64,000 nucleotides of DNA from Rhyacophila brunnea (GCA_022495005.1 JAGYXB010000200.1:434001-498000), one strand, 5' to 3'. Numbered from the stretch's first letter, positions 32,930-44,824 are shown. Numbers and translations: made by a program. Notes: generated by a model not told the origin, from the sequence alone.

Positions 32930-33088
32930 TATTTTATAACCATCCGGGGTCGATTTACTGCTAGATTAAAGCTTCTCCTAGGTCGTTCTACTCTTTTTGG
33001 TTAGTGGTTCTTCACCGATATGTGGTTTTCACGAACAAGTTTATCCATCTAGTCGGTTTAAGACAAACCCATGGTCGTTTATGGTGGT
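32930..33088 (-). pseudogene. RTE-like LINE 3' scrap (family R1)
   Basis: CCGGGGTCGATTTACTGCTA and the following bases track the 3' end of the copy at 7754 with many changes. Confidence 0.55.
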
Positions 33089-33094
33089 ATACTA

Positions 33095-33520
33095 ATATTA
33101 AGGGCTTACATGCCCAACGTAGGTCAAAATGGAGATTTTATGGTATTTTCAGAGCATAACCCTGGACATTCCTTAAACGTTGTAGATAATAGATTTATAT
33201 AGTTTTGAAGCCTTATTATCCTTTATAGTTATTTTAAACATTTGATGACTGCATAAAGTATTTTTATTACATAAAATAGTATTCTTTTAAACCTCTCGCT
33301 CTAATGTTTCAGAATTCAGAAATTCAGAATACAGAATTTCGGTACATAACTGTGCAGTGGTGCTAAAATTTTTTACATTTATTAATTTTTAAACGCATTA
33401 ATAAAACTATTAGTATAATTTATTACGAGATAATTTTTGTAAAATATTCACGATAAAAAATTATATTGATAATCTCTGTGATCCCAAATTTGACAAGAAT
33501 TAGGCATTTTATTATTCGAA
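33095..33520 (+). repeat. repeat family G, copy 1
   Basis: GCCCAACGTAGGTCAAAATG, ACATTTGATGACTGCATAAA and GATCCCAAATTTGACAAGAA recur in reverse order and orientation at 48970-49365. Non-coding. Confidence 0.75.
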
Positions 33521-34586
33521 AAATGGGCACGATTAACAAATTTGAAGATAATACTAAAGATACTAAATATAAGCTATGTCTTTGACTATTAAAATGTGAT
33601 AAACAACCTACGAATAATGATTGTTTTAAAATAATTATTGACCTAAGAATAAGGTAGTAATTTTTTGAAATACGATATTTCTATTGGCATTTCCCAGTAG
33701 TTAAGCTACAACATACGGCCGTAGCCGTAAATTGATGAAAGATAAATAAAGTAGGAAGTAAGATCATATAAACGCGCGTGTTTGAACATGTACCTAACCG
33801 AAAAAAAAATGTTTTTTTTAAACGGTGAAATTCTTAAAAAAATTTAAAGTAAAATGTTTGTTGAAAAACATAATTGACAAATCTCTCATTTTATAATAAG
33901 TAAATTAACAAATTAATCAGTGTGACAGAGAAATGCCGATGCGCTGTTATTAACAAAGTGAATCCATCGTTTCAATTATTGTTTCACTCAGATTTCCATT
34001 CTATGAACGTACACATGTCATGTGATAAATTTTTCACTATAATAATAATTATTATAAGTAGAAGGTATCTAGTAATCCAATAAATTAACTTTGCAGCATT
34101 AATACATAACTATTTTCTTCAACTATAGAAATAGTTCAAGCCATAGTTTATGGGAATACAATGTATTATTTTATTATATTATTATGTTTCATTGTTCGTG
34201 TTTGCATTGCAACATAACAAATCAAATAAAGAATCAGCCGCTCTTACGCTTGGCTTGGAATAAGACGTGAAATAATAATAACGTATGAATTATATGAAAC
34301 GCGGCGTTATCTTAACACGCGTTGAGAGAATTCCGACGCGCGTTGGAAAGCCTTGCATTATTAAATTCTGAGAAAACCGCCGAGTTTTACCGCTAGACAG
34401 GTGATACTCCCAAATAATAATGTGTAATCGCAATAATTCAGTGGCACCCTCATGCACTACAGCCCTTAATGTATTAACACATCAAGACAACTACAAATAT
34501 TACATGAAATAATAATATGCTTAGATCGCAATAATTATGATTAGTTTTTGTCGAAACTTACTAATATGTAAAAAGATAATAAATAA
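33521..34586. other. no gene recognised
   Basis: AT-rich except for 34230-34400, which has several ACGCG words and TTAACACGCGTTGAGAG. Confidence 0.4.
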
Positions 34587-35040
34587 ATAATTACAAGAAA
34601 AAAGGAACTTTTTATATACAACGTTTTTAAATTTTCTGTTGAATCATATAAACTTGACTTGACTGACTTAAACGATCAAAAAATTTTGTTCTTGATAGAA
34701 ATGATACTGAAATTTCATTTTGACATGTCATATTGATTTCCATAGTAACACACGCATATATTAATAGTTTAGTTGCTAGGACCCCAGACCCCTAGCAAAC
34801 AGAAATGGTGTCGAAATAACTTTTCATACAAAACAGAATTAACTGAAAATGAATTCAATTATACTTAAAGATGGCTAAAAGTATTTAAAAAAAATGCATT
34901 GGCATCGTGTTCTGATAATATATTCTAAAAGTTTCAAATGTCTAGCTAGTCGGGAAGTTAGTTAAAAATCGATTGCAAGATTTGTACTGGACAAAAAACC
35001 ACCGGACAAATAACAATACGAGCTAAGAAAAACGTTGTAA
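34587..35040 (+). mobile_element. MITE family F, copy 2
   Basis: It aligns with copy 1 over nearly all its length, including ACCCCAGACCCCTAGCAA and the AAAAACGTTGTAA end. Confidence 0.82.
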
Positions 35041-35173
35041 TAAACATTACTTTTTTTAAAAAATGTTTTTTACTTAGCGTGTGAGTAGTGATATTTATGT
35101 TTGAGTTTATAATACAATAATTGTATATAATTGCCAATAATGTGACGTGAAAACAGATAACATGCTATGTAAT

Positions 35174-35578
35174 GCGTCGATGACATTCAATTGTACTACT
35201 TTACGAGCTGCTAGTCGGCGGGTTTAAAAACGGGTGAGTCAGCTAGTGCGATTATTATTATGACACACAAAACTTTTTACTTGTCAGAAGCCAACAAGCT
35301 AGCGAGTTGAAACCGTCATTTTTGGTAATATCTGACAGGACGTATTCAGTAGTTCGTTTTTTTACCGGCAGGTTTGCCACTATCGCTCTACTGCACAGAC
35401 GCAGATCGGCCTATACGCCAGCGAGTAGCGAGTAAAGTAGCCCGGGTTTCAATTTTTCTCGGTAGATTGTTTACGATCTGCTTGTTAGCCAGTTCGATGA
35501 TGACCCAGGTCGAGTTTACAAGCAGATTATAAATTCGCCGGCTTGTAGCTTGTAAAGCAGTTCAATGCCATCGTCGCT
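35174..35578. mobile_element. MITE with about 50-bp imperfect inverted repeats
   Basis: The left GCGTCGATGACATTCAATTG and CTTTACGAGCTGCTAGTCGG match the inverted right end GCGACGATGGCATTGAACTG and CTTTACAAGCTACAAGCCGG. The interior is GC-richer, with repeated TTTAC-AGC words. Confidence 0.75.
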
Positions 35579-35841
35579 TAACGTAAGAAACAGATAAATT
35601 ACTAATTTAAAATTGTAAATAGTGATGTATTTAATGATTAACATATTTTTATATATTCACGCGAAATGTAGGTTATTAATTTAATTTATTTCTATGATTT
35701 ATTATTAAGCCAAATTTGTTGGAAGGATGAAGAATTGATTATTTGTTTAAACAAATTGTTTAAAGCTGTCATAATTATCAATTAAAAATATTATTATTAT
35801 GATGTTATATAGGTACTTTTATAAAATCATTAATAACTTAC

Positions 35842-35893
35842 CTACGTTTATTTTAACTCACAAAGTCTTTCATCCTTTGTAAAAATCACACAT
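35842..35893 (-). other. candidate spliced exon, frame unclear
   Basis: On the minus strand a very strong acceptor (TCTCTTTTTCTACTTTTCAC then TCAG) precedes 52 bases and a donor CGTAG then GTAAGTT. All frames meet a stop, so it would be untranslated or terminal. An inner donor, GACTTT then GTGAGTT, leaves an open 32-base exon (CVIFTKDERL). Confidence 0.3.
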
Positions 35894-37710
35894 CTGAGTG
35901 AAAAGTAGAAAAAGAGAATTGGTCTCACTGTGATAATAATCAATTCTCGAGCGTCTCTTCACATGATATTTGATAGCCAATCGCCATTACTGATAATATT
36001 TTTATTATCAGAAACTCAGCACAAAAAGTATTCAAATGATTTTTATTATTTTCTTTCACAGTGTGCTTTTAATTTGCTCCACAAAGTATTCATATTTCAT
36101 CATTATTATTACCAATATACCAACATAGCAGATCAGTCTTAATTTATAAATAATATTATAGGTTTAAATTATGTTATTTTATCAATTTCAATCACATCAT
36201 CATTAAATTGACATTCACGATGTAGAACTCCATTATAATTGCTTAATATAGAAGCATCTATTGACGTAAAATAGAACTAACATATTATTTTGTATCAGAT
36301 ATAAGGAGTAGTCGATATCAAACCTTTCAATCAAGCTGTACACAAATAATCTCTCAATTGAATAATCGTTCCTCGCATACTGTATTTGTATAGTAAGACA
36401 TACAACTACAAAATAATAAAACTATACTATCAGTATCATATTAAAAATTAAAATAGATATTATGAAATAATAAATAACCATAAAAAAGAGTTATGTGTTT
36501 ATTAATCAAATATATTTTATCCATATAAAAAAAACTAAACTTAATAGTTGAACGTAAAATCAAATTAAAATGTAATTAAAATAACGATCAATTACGTTTT
36601 GATGAGCAATTTATAATTTATATAGTATTTTATCTAAGTAAAGGAGAAAAATATTATTCCATTTTTTTTACTTTAGCAGTTATGTTTAAAATAATACCAG
36701 CAATCATTGACGCAATTAACTTATGGATTGTAGGTCAGAACTTATGGATTTTCCTACTCTGATATAAATTTCTGCCATTAATCAACAATGCACACAATCA
36801 ATAATTATTGGTTGCTAGATAGGTATACAAAATTTCATAATCATGATTTTTTTGAAATTAAAAATGTACACAATCTAATATTCTTTAGCTAAATAAATTT
36901 CTGGCATCGTTTTATTACACACAATTTTGAAACAATATTATTAAAACAAAATAAATGAATATTTTGTGATATGTGGCCAGCTGAACCCGAACGGGTATGT
37001 GTGCCATTATCGTCAGCTAACATACGACGTGCCGTGGAACTTTGACAAAATTTGTACGGAGAGTTCCACTAATGGTTTCGTGGGCCATCGTCAAATTTAG
37101 TTAAGATTCCAGACTTCTACAGTTATGACTGTATGGATTTATATTAAATTGCTTAAAATAATCTTAACTTCAAAGTCTATTGCCTCAAATATGCTTGGCA
37201 TATATTCAAATTTGTATAATTAACGTACTCAAATATTATGGAGTTTATATCAATCATTATATAAAACTGCTAATATAATTATTATGTAATACTAATATTT
37301 TTTATATAAATTTAATTATTTATATACCGAAGATTTCTTTGCAATTTCCGTACCAACTCTAGATTATGTATCATTGTTTAAAGACATCCTACCAAAGTAA
37401 ATGTTAACAAAATCCATGAGTTTGATAATATAATTCATAATTTTATTTAAATGAAACGTGTGTACCTACATTTAAAAATTAATCATTTTGGAATGATAGT
37501 TACACCATATCAAAAAGTTTATTATGTAAATGAAACACGTAGCGTATAATATTAATTAAATAAGAATATATGCAAGGAATGTTACCATGCGCTATAATAA
37601 TATAATATTTATTATGCAGTAAGTTTTTTCGAGGAAAGATATTTGTTCAAGCCATTTTCCATACGTTTGATTAAACAAACATTGAACAAAAAACGTGCAC
37701 TGTTTTCCAG
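35894..37710. other. mostly AT-rich, no gene seen
   Basis: At 36960-37100 a GC-richer patch has the inverted pair GTGGAACTTT and AGAGTTCCAC around ACAAAATTTGTACGG, perhaps a small foldback repeat. A 70-codon open frame at 35930 is AT-driven and not supported. Confidence 0.4.
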
Positions 37711-37817
37711 CTGCGGGATCAAAATCACGGGTTTATAAACGGATAGTCTACCAATATGGCCACCGTGATTGCATATTCTATAGCCAACTGCACCATATTA
37801 ATGATACGTCATGTTAA
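37711..37817 (+). CDS. candidate terminal exon with poly(A) signal
   Basis: The acceptor CGTGCACTGTTTTCCAG is followed, after two bases completing a codon, by 34 open codons and TAA: AGSKSRVYKRIVYQYGH, then RDCIFYSQLHHINDTSC. AATAAA stands at 37841-37846, 24 bases after the stop, with T-rich DNA beyond. The two leading bases fit the one spare base of the exon at 28971 (making a threonine). The other frames stop within 12 codons. The product is unrecognised. Confidence 0.4.
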
Positions 37818-37840
37818 TTCAAAGTTTTTTTTTATTTTTA

Positions 37841-37846
37841 AATAAA
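37841..37846 (+). promoter_or_regulatory. polyadenylation signal AATAAA
   Basis: AATAAA closely follows the candidate terminal exon. AATAAA is common in AT-rich DNA, so position is the only support. Confidence 0.35.
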
Positions 37847-39422
37847 TATATATTTTTCATTTTTTAGTTACTTCATTAGGTAAAATGTAAGTAAAATGAA
37901 TTTTAAACTAAATTAAAATTTAATTAAATGTAGCCTTGATATTGGTGTGACAATTGAAAGAGCTATCTACTAAAATAAATCAACCGGTATAGCGGCGTGA
38001 CGTTGAAAAGAGAGCCATAGATGCCGCTGCCCATTGACTGGTTGCCGCAAGCACTATGTAGACGGATTAGGATTTAACTCTATTTTGACTCCGTAATTGA
38101 TATCTCTCAAAGTCTTACAGTCAGTCAGTTTAGTCTGATCAGCTCTAATCCTTTTGATCACACAGGTCCTCTATTTTAAGCTTAAGCACCTTACACTATC
38201 AAGATTCGTTTCTATTGATAAATGTGGTATCTAGTTGTCAAAAATATGATACCTACCTGAACTGAACTAATCCTTTGGTAAGTTCATCTGGTTATTTGGT
38301 CGAGCGAATCATCTTATCTTGTTAATCCGTTTTCGTGTACCGTTTGAAGTATTCTCTTTTATTATTGTTTAAATCTCTTTGAACTCTGAATAAATACTAC
38401 ACCGGAAATATTTCTATTTTATAAATATTATAACATACTATTAACTAGCGACCAACGAAGGTTCAAAGTGTTTTTTTGTTATAAATAAATAAAACCATCC
38501 TATATCGTTAGAATTAAACATAATTTATATTATCGCTTTGTAAATTATAATAATTCTACTCAGTAAATACTCAAACTTAACTAAGTAATGATACAAATCA
38601 CTGAGCTTTACAAATATTTTATTGTGTAATTTTATTTTATATCTCTACAAGGCTTGTTTCTTGAAAACCTGGTTTTAATTAATTACATAGTCTCAGAAGT
38701 TGTCTTGATGTAACGCTACCTTAAATTATTCAAGATGTTTTCTCTTAAAGTACAAGTTAAAAATTATGTAGGTCATTATACTTTTTTTACTCTACAACAT
38801 GCCGCGAGACATAATTATTACAATAGAGAATTCTTTATTAATTAAGTACATGCCTATTTAATTTTTTTCATGTGCAAACAATACATTATTCCAGTATAAT
38901 AAAATTACTTTAAGAGAATTACCTAAATGATAAATAACTTGTAAGTCTTTTGTTTAAATTTGTTATATTTTACTTTTTAAATGATATATTTAGTTAAATA
39001 AAGCATTAAAGAAAAATGAATAAATAAAAATGTTTCACGTATTCTACATTAAATATAAAATTGACCTTGTGGCCGATATTTCTATTTTCAAAGTAGCATA
39101 CAACTATCGTCAGGTTAATACAATAAAAATATTTTCAATAGTACAAAAATTAAATTCATTAGAATTTAAAGTTTATTTATTTATTTATTTTTCTAACCCC
39201 AAAAAATAATGGCCCTGAGCTATCGCCATATTTGGCCATGTTCTAAATCTAGTCTATAATAATATTATAAGAATTTGATATGCTGGCAATTCATGGGTCT
39301 AGATTGAGTATGGCCTAGAATCTATATTCATATCTAGCAAAACAATTTACATCTACTTGTAATAAAATTATTTCAATAAAGTAGTGTATTATGCATTTAT
39401 TTATGATAATTACATTTTTTTT
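37847..39422. other. no gene recognised
   Basis: A GC-richer patch at 37990-38080 opens an 18-codon frame (MPLPIDWLPQALCRR). A (TTTA)n run at 39172-39195 with GGCCCTGAGCTATCGCC resembles a LINE 3' tail like that at 5853. Confidence 0.35.
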
Positions 39423-39645
39423 GACCATGTCCGATCATAATATGGGCCTCCACAGAGTAGAGGTTTGTATTAACAGATTTTGTTTTTTACGAAAAATGGA
39501 TGTCAGCCACTTGCTCAACCTATTAGGTCCATACCCGACCCACACACAAATTGAAAAACAATATGTGTATTTTCCAGACCCAGGATTCGAACCTGGAACC
39601 CACGGCGTGATATTCCAACGCTTAAGCCGCGTGGCCACCGTGGGC
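39423..39645 (-). repeat. tRNA-derived SINE (family S1), near full length
   Basis: On the minus strand: CACGGTGGCCACGCGGCTTA as A-box region, GGTTCCAGGTTCGAATCCTG as B box, the body GGTTGAGCAAGTGGCTGACA and the tail ATGATCGGACATGGTC. The head suits a tRNA-Ser or tRNA-Leu ancestor. Confidence 0.85.
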
Positions 39646-39942
39646 GTATATCAGCGATCACATTAATTACCTATCACATATTCTTGCCACGTGGATTTAG
39701 ATTTACCATTACTTAATAACTTGCAATTTACCGATAAATACTTTAAATGTTGGTCCAACATTCATTTAACTATTTGTTAAATAAAACAGAATAAAAACCA
39801 CAGCAGATGTTTTAAGACGGAATAAAAGATTGTTTTTCCGTCGTAAACTAGCGCAGATGATTAAAGGTTCAAATTTTCTTATCTCGAGTCAGAAAAAGCT
39901 CTGCATGTTGTTTGTTTCAATGTCCCTTATTTCAGTGGAAGC

Positions 39943-40255
39943 TTATTTCAAGGGATGACTTCTATTCCCTAGTGGCTGCAAATTACCGAGTCTGCAATAT
40001 TTCTCTTTGGACGTCGCAGTTGTGTACAAATGTTTCGCTTGAATGTAAATGGGTTTTCGTTAATTTAACTGGAAGAAAAATGCATACTTTTAAATGTATA
40101 CGTACTACATTTAATTTTATGAAATTATTAATTTTTATGTACACTTTTAAGTACAGATATTTTCATATTTTTCCTATTCATAGTGAACTTTACTTGACTT
40201 TTGTATATCGTCAGCATTCAGTATGTACTGAATATACACGAGTTTTATGAATGTT
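39943..40255 (+). CDS. candidate terminal exon, 103 codons
   Basis: A very good acceptor (TTTCAATGTCCCTTATTTCAG) opens a phase-0 frame to a TGA near 40250: WKLISRDDFYSLVAANYRVC, TSQLCTNVSLECKWVFVNLT, KMHTFKCIRTTFNF, a hydrophobic stretch, and HSVCTEYTRVL. It has five cysteines and one N-x-S/T site. The first 140 bases are GC-richer than the flanks. AATAAA occurs near 40350. The same frame is open upstream to 39861, so length alone is weak evidence. No family is recognised and the preceding exon is unknown. Confidence 0.3.
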
Positions 40256-40368
40256 ATATTATTATTATTGAATACACATATTGTAATAATTTAGAAAAAA
40301 GTATTAGAGACATACTTTAAAAAATAGAGTTTATTAGTATTTAGTATTGAATAAAAAAGTATTTTTTT

Positions 40369-40561
40369 CCGACCATGTCCGTTCCTAATAAGATCATATG
40401 GGCCTCCACAGAGTGGAGGTTCGTATTAATAGATTTTGTTTTTAGGAGAAATAGATGTCAGCCACTTGCTCAACCTACTAGGTCCATACGCCAGACCCAG
40501 GATTAGAATCTAAGATCCACGATAATATATGCCGATGCTTATGCCGCGCGGCCATCGTGAG
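40369..40561 (-). repeat. tRNA-derived SINE (family S1), internal deletion
   Basis: It matches the copy at 39423 but lacks the roughly 35-bp block around CAATTGAAAAACAATATGTG. Confidence 0.82.
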
Positions 40562-40709
40562 TATGAAGTTTTCAATTGATATTTTTTCACATGTGCAAGG
40601 AAGTCATTATTTAAAATGGTTACTTAAAAGACTCGATGACAATATCTATAATCATAATAATATCATTGCCTTGATTGATAAAATTGGTTACTCTCTACTA
40701 GCTTAATCG

Positions 40710-41482
40710 CCCACAATGGCCGAGCGGCTTAAGCGTCAGCTTATATTATCGTGGGTTCCGGGTTTGGAGCATGGGTTTGGCAAATACACATATTGTTTTT
40801 ATAATTTGTGTTTGGAATCAGGATATGGAGCTTTAGCAGGTCTTGTTGTAAAGGGACGAGACTGCTGTAGGAGGTGATCGAAGTCGAGATGAAAGTCGGA
40901 TTGGAGATTACTCTGATTAATGGAGGAGCGAGTTTTTATTACAGTATAAATAGTCGATACAAGACTTATGTTACAAGAGTTATGATACTGTTCCGATGTC
41001 CGACGCTCGGTGGATGAGATGCTGTCCGGAGCGATGCGGAGACTAAGATTACTGACACGAAGATTACTGATTGGATTAAGATTGATACTTAGACTAACTC
41101 ATTAACATCATTAACTCGCTATTTATGTACATCAATATTCGGGAAATTGCGAGATTCATTGATTGTTGATATTGTTTTCAATTGGGAAATCTGATGGCCT
41201 CTGCATTATTGCAACTTCGAGCGTTTTGATAACCTAGCCCAAAGCATTTAAGCCCCATCAAAGAATGTCACGCGTGTAGAAAATAATAACTTTATAATAT
41301 GGAACGATTATGCGATAATTAAACGACTTGCTAATTCTTACATTGTCGAAATAGTGACAACAAGACCCGAGGTCATTGACCACTACAGTCTTAAAAGGTT
41401 GAGCAAGTGGTTAACATCCATTTTCGCAAATACAAATCTATACTCTGTAGAGGCCCATATTTCCTATTAGGATTGGACAAGG
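40710..41482 (+). repeat. tRNA-derived SINE (family S1), split by family A
   Basis: The 5' part (40710-about 40838), from CACAATGGCCGAGCGGCTTA through the B box, and the 3' part (about 41394-41482), from GGTTGAGCAAGTGG to GGATTGGACAAGG, are one SINE opened by a 555-bp insert. Confidence 0.85.
40839..41393 (+). mobile_element. repeat family A, copy 3, inside a SINE
   Basis: The SINE fixes both borders: it starts near TCTTGTTGTAAAGGGACGAG and ends near GACCACTACAGTCTTA. AGGT lies at both junctions and may be a short target duplication. The same sequence in reverse is at 17966 and 21233. Confidence 0.82.
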
Positions 41483-42347
41483 TCAAAAGAAGAACAAATA
41501 AGAGAAGGCTTAAAAGATAAGAGTACTCAACTGCATCTGCAGATTTGACTTCGAATTCAACCTTTATTCAGGATCAGAAGATCAGTATACGTTTGGCTTT
41601 ATAAGGTACCATGATTTGCTACTGTAAAGCAGTACCTTTGAAATACAAGCTTTAATTTAATTAGGAGGACAGTTGCACAAAATGTTTACTTTGTAAACTG
41701 TCGATTATGTCCAGTTTTTTTTATACAGCGATAATTAATTGTCAATAATACCTTATTTTAACTTCATTAATTAATTGCTCCATGCTCGGATGAGAATCTT
41801 GAATATCTTCAAGATACTTTATCATGACTTCCTGTTATATGCTGTTCTACAGCATACATTTTATTGTATTTTGTTTTAATTACAATACATCGTATACACA
41901 CAGTTAATTGCAAAATAGATAATATTGTCTTTCAATACGCCTTGTATATTTTTTGTCGACATAGATATCTTATTATATGAGTGCTTTTTGTTTGATTTCG
42001 AAAAGCAGACGAATGAAAAAAATATGAGAATTCGTTTGTTTACATGAAAATTCACAAACAACGGAATGAGCTTTTTGTTAAATTTGTTGTGTGTGGATTG
42101 GGAAAATTTTCTATTTACACCGGTAACAAAAAACACACCATATGGGTCAGTATAATAGAACATTTTATTATATTTTCTATAATAGAATAATAGAAAACAT
42201 TAGTTATAATAATTAAATTGGCGTTTCCGTGTAGCATACTAATTACTAAAAGTTTTGTAATATTTTTTTTTAATTATAAGTACTACTTTTATTAGGTTGA
42301 TATTAAATATATACCTTCAACTAACTTTCTCTATTTTATTAAATCAT
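41483..42347. other. AT-rich stretch, no gene seen
   Basis: A minus-strand frame open over 95 codons (41876-42163) is phenylalanine- and asparagine-rich and looks AT-driven. Confidence 0.35.
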
Positions 42348-43032
42348 CATCATCAAGGGAACGACAACCCGGTGTGGGTCCTGGCCTCCTCCAACAGCTC
42401 CCTCCACCTGTCCCTATCCAGTGTGGCCGCTTTCCAATTCGGTACCCCCAGAATACGGCAGTCACTGGCAGCTCCATCCAACCAGCGAATCTTTGGCCTG
42501 CCTCTTCTTCTACGCCCTATTGGATTGCTGGACATCACTCTCTTTGTCGGTTCATTGTCATTCATACGGTGCACATGACCTAGCCATCGCAGTCTCTCAA
42601 TCTTAATTGATTGTACTGCGCTGCAAACTTTGTACAGACCGTAGAGCTCAGCATTATATCTTCTCCTCCAATTGGTACCGTCCCTGATCGGTCCATATAT
42701 ACGGCGGAGAATTTTTCTTTCAAAGATGTTCAGGGCTCGTTCATTTCGCAAAGTTAATGTCAGGTTTCCGATGCGTAGGTGAGCACTGGCTTTACAAGTG
42801 TCTTGTAAAGAGTGCTTTTAGTTTGGCGAGATAGTATGCGGGACTTAAAATGTCTTAACAGGCCAAAGTAGCATTTATTCGCAGACATGATTCTCTTGTT
42901 GATTTCTTCTGTAATATCATTATGTCGAGTTACAAGAGATCCAACGTATATGAAACTGTCGGCCGTATCAAACTTGTATGCACCAATATCTAACCTTGGT
43001 GCGTCTTCTAGTGGTGTGACATAGACTCTATT
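42348..43032 (-). pseudogene. RTE-like LINE RT/C-terminal region (family R2, copy 2)
   Basis: Reading the minus strand: RLDIGAYKFDTADSFIYVGS, ITEEINKRIMSANKCYFGLL, STLYKTLVKPVLTYASET, then after a frameshift ALNIFERKILRRIYGPI, RLRWLGHVHRMNDNE, GRPKIRWLDGAASDC and DRDRWRELLEEARTH. This is the post-palm region and C-terminus of an endonuclease-RT, complete to its (CAT)n tail at 42345. The upstream RT palm and endonuclease are gone. Confidence 0.9.
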
Positions 43033-43299
43033 TTAATAAAACTATTTTTTATTCGATCAATAATATTATTGATATGCGATTTAAAATGTATATTTTTATT
43101 GAACATGATTAATTTCGATTCACCTCTCAATCCTCATAAAATTACAAAAGATTATCGCTGTACAATTAATATGCAAGTAATTTGAACTAAGAACTCACAA
43201 GACTGCTACGGATGCAAAAATAATTACAAACAAACAAATATAATAATATATAATATAAAAACACCCATACTTTCATAAAATCACATATCATGGAATGAT

Positions 43300-44225
43300 T
43301 TTATGTGGGGGTAAGGAATAGGTATGGATGGGGATATAGGGAATAGGTGGGAATGTGACAATTGATCAGATTGTGACGTAAGGAAGAGTGAAGTGGTTAT
43401 GGGATATGGAACGGGATAGGTTGGGGATAAGCATGAGACTCGGGCAAATAGGATGCAGGGTCGTGGATGGTTTGACTGTTACCTCTAAGACCTCAGTTAC
43501 CTGTCCGGTTACTACACTCATTCGTTGGATGTTACTGTAGAATAATAAAGTACATAAAGATGGAATAAATATAAATATCTCGGATTTGAGCGCCACTCTA
43601 TGATGATGCATAGAGACAATAGTGATAAGGAAAATTAAATGAAAAGCAAGTAGAGAAATTTCAACAATTGTATATTAATAAATAAGATAACTTGCGGGCT
43701 ACAGTGTATAAAGAAGTATAATTACTTAAGTGAATCACGAGCACCTAAAGCGATACAATAATTAAATAAATAAGAACAAAAACCCAAAAGCTAATTCGGT
43801 CGGTGGACCGTAACATAAAATAACAATAAATACCAATTACACAAAAGGCTCTCCAGCCTTTTCGCTGCCCTCGATTCCTTCCAGGACGGAATCGAGGAGT
43901 GCGTCTTCAAACGTGTGGGGACCGTGGAGTTCCTCCGATCTCCTGGCGTGGGGGGGACGTCCTTCAGATGGCCATCGTCCTCGTCTCCAAAACGTCAGGA
44001 AATCGAAAGCCCTGTGCCCAGGGTCCGAGGCTCGGAACTGGCCAAGACGTCTGCTTCCTTCAAAAGGTCAAGACTGAGAGCCCTACTCCTGCTTTACCTT
44101 CGTGTCAAAAGCCCGCTATCTCGTATAGCGCCGGAAATAGTGTCACGAACTCCGTACAAACTATCCCGTGCGATCCGGTCGTACTTTTGCGTAGTGTTGC
44201 TCTCGTAAAGACTTCCTTGGCTTAG
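43300..44225 (-). pseudogene. degenerate GC-rich coding remnant, unknown element
   Basis: This is the most GC-rich block in the window, especially 43845-44220. Minus-strand frames give DSLYGVRDTISGAIRDSGLL-like text, LDLLKEADVLASSEP, DALLDSVLEGIEGSEKAGEP and, lower down, MSVVTGQVTEVLEVTVKPS, with stops and shifts between them. Plus-strand frames are open too but read as arginine- and serine-rich noise. It may be a retroelement Gag/ORF1 or another transposon protein. No domain can be named. Confidence 0.4.
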
Positions 44226-44239
44226 TGTGTTATGTTATA

Positions 44240-44340
44240 AAATAACATGACACACATCAATATATAGTGACTTCATCGGGATCAAATCCGGTGCCCCCTG
44301 ATGAAACGCCAGCGCCTTATACACTGAACTACGAGGGCCA
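44240..44340 (-). repeat. tRNA-derived SINE (family S2)
   Basis: On the minus strand CTCGTAGTTCAGTGTATAAG (A box) and CACCGGATTTGATCCCGATG (B box) are clear, followed by the family body AAGTCACTATAT. Confidence 0.72.
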
Positions 44341-44530
44341 TCAAAGTCATCGAAGAGTTTGAATTATAACTACTAGAGAGAGAGAGTCTTATAAACGCTT
44401 TATGGTACATTATTTCAATGTTTTTAGTGTGGTTAAATAATTATTACTAATCTTATACAAGTTAACATAATATTTTGAACTGGTGTACAAATTATAGATT
44501 TAAATTATTGTGAGTATGTATTATTATATA

Positions 44531-44824
44531 ACATATATAATTTAGAAAAACACTTTCTGAGAGAGTATATTATAACCAATAGAAAAAATCTTTTTGAAAA
44601 AAGTAAGCCACCCCGGCCGGAAATCGAACCCTGAATCTCCACTGGTTTACGCCCCATTCCGACGCATTTAACCAATATACTACGTGATATACTAATTGCG
44701 ACAAATTTTAACTATTGGTCACTTTTAATACCTACTCATCAGCGCTCTTCCAAATCAAGCTAAGATTTTTTCTATTGGTTATAATATACTCTCTCAGAAA
44801 GTGTTTTTCTAAATTATATATGTT
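44531..44824. mobile_element. MITE with perfect 62-bp TIRs and tRNA-like core
   Basis: The two ends (44531-44592 and 44763-44824) are exact inverse copies over 62 bp, starting AACATATATAATTTAGAAAA. On the minus strand the interior has GTATATTGGTTAAATGCGTC and a B box GGGTTCGATTTCCGG, a tRNA-like module. Identity this high in such an old landscape suggests recent movement or gene conversion. Confidence 0.9.

Noticed and set aside
43899..44225. Two long plus-strand ORFs (97 and 108 codons)
   Set aside because: Both overlap in a GC-rich block where stops are rare. Their residues are serine-, proline- and arginine-rich noise, and the minus strand reads more like protein.
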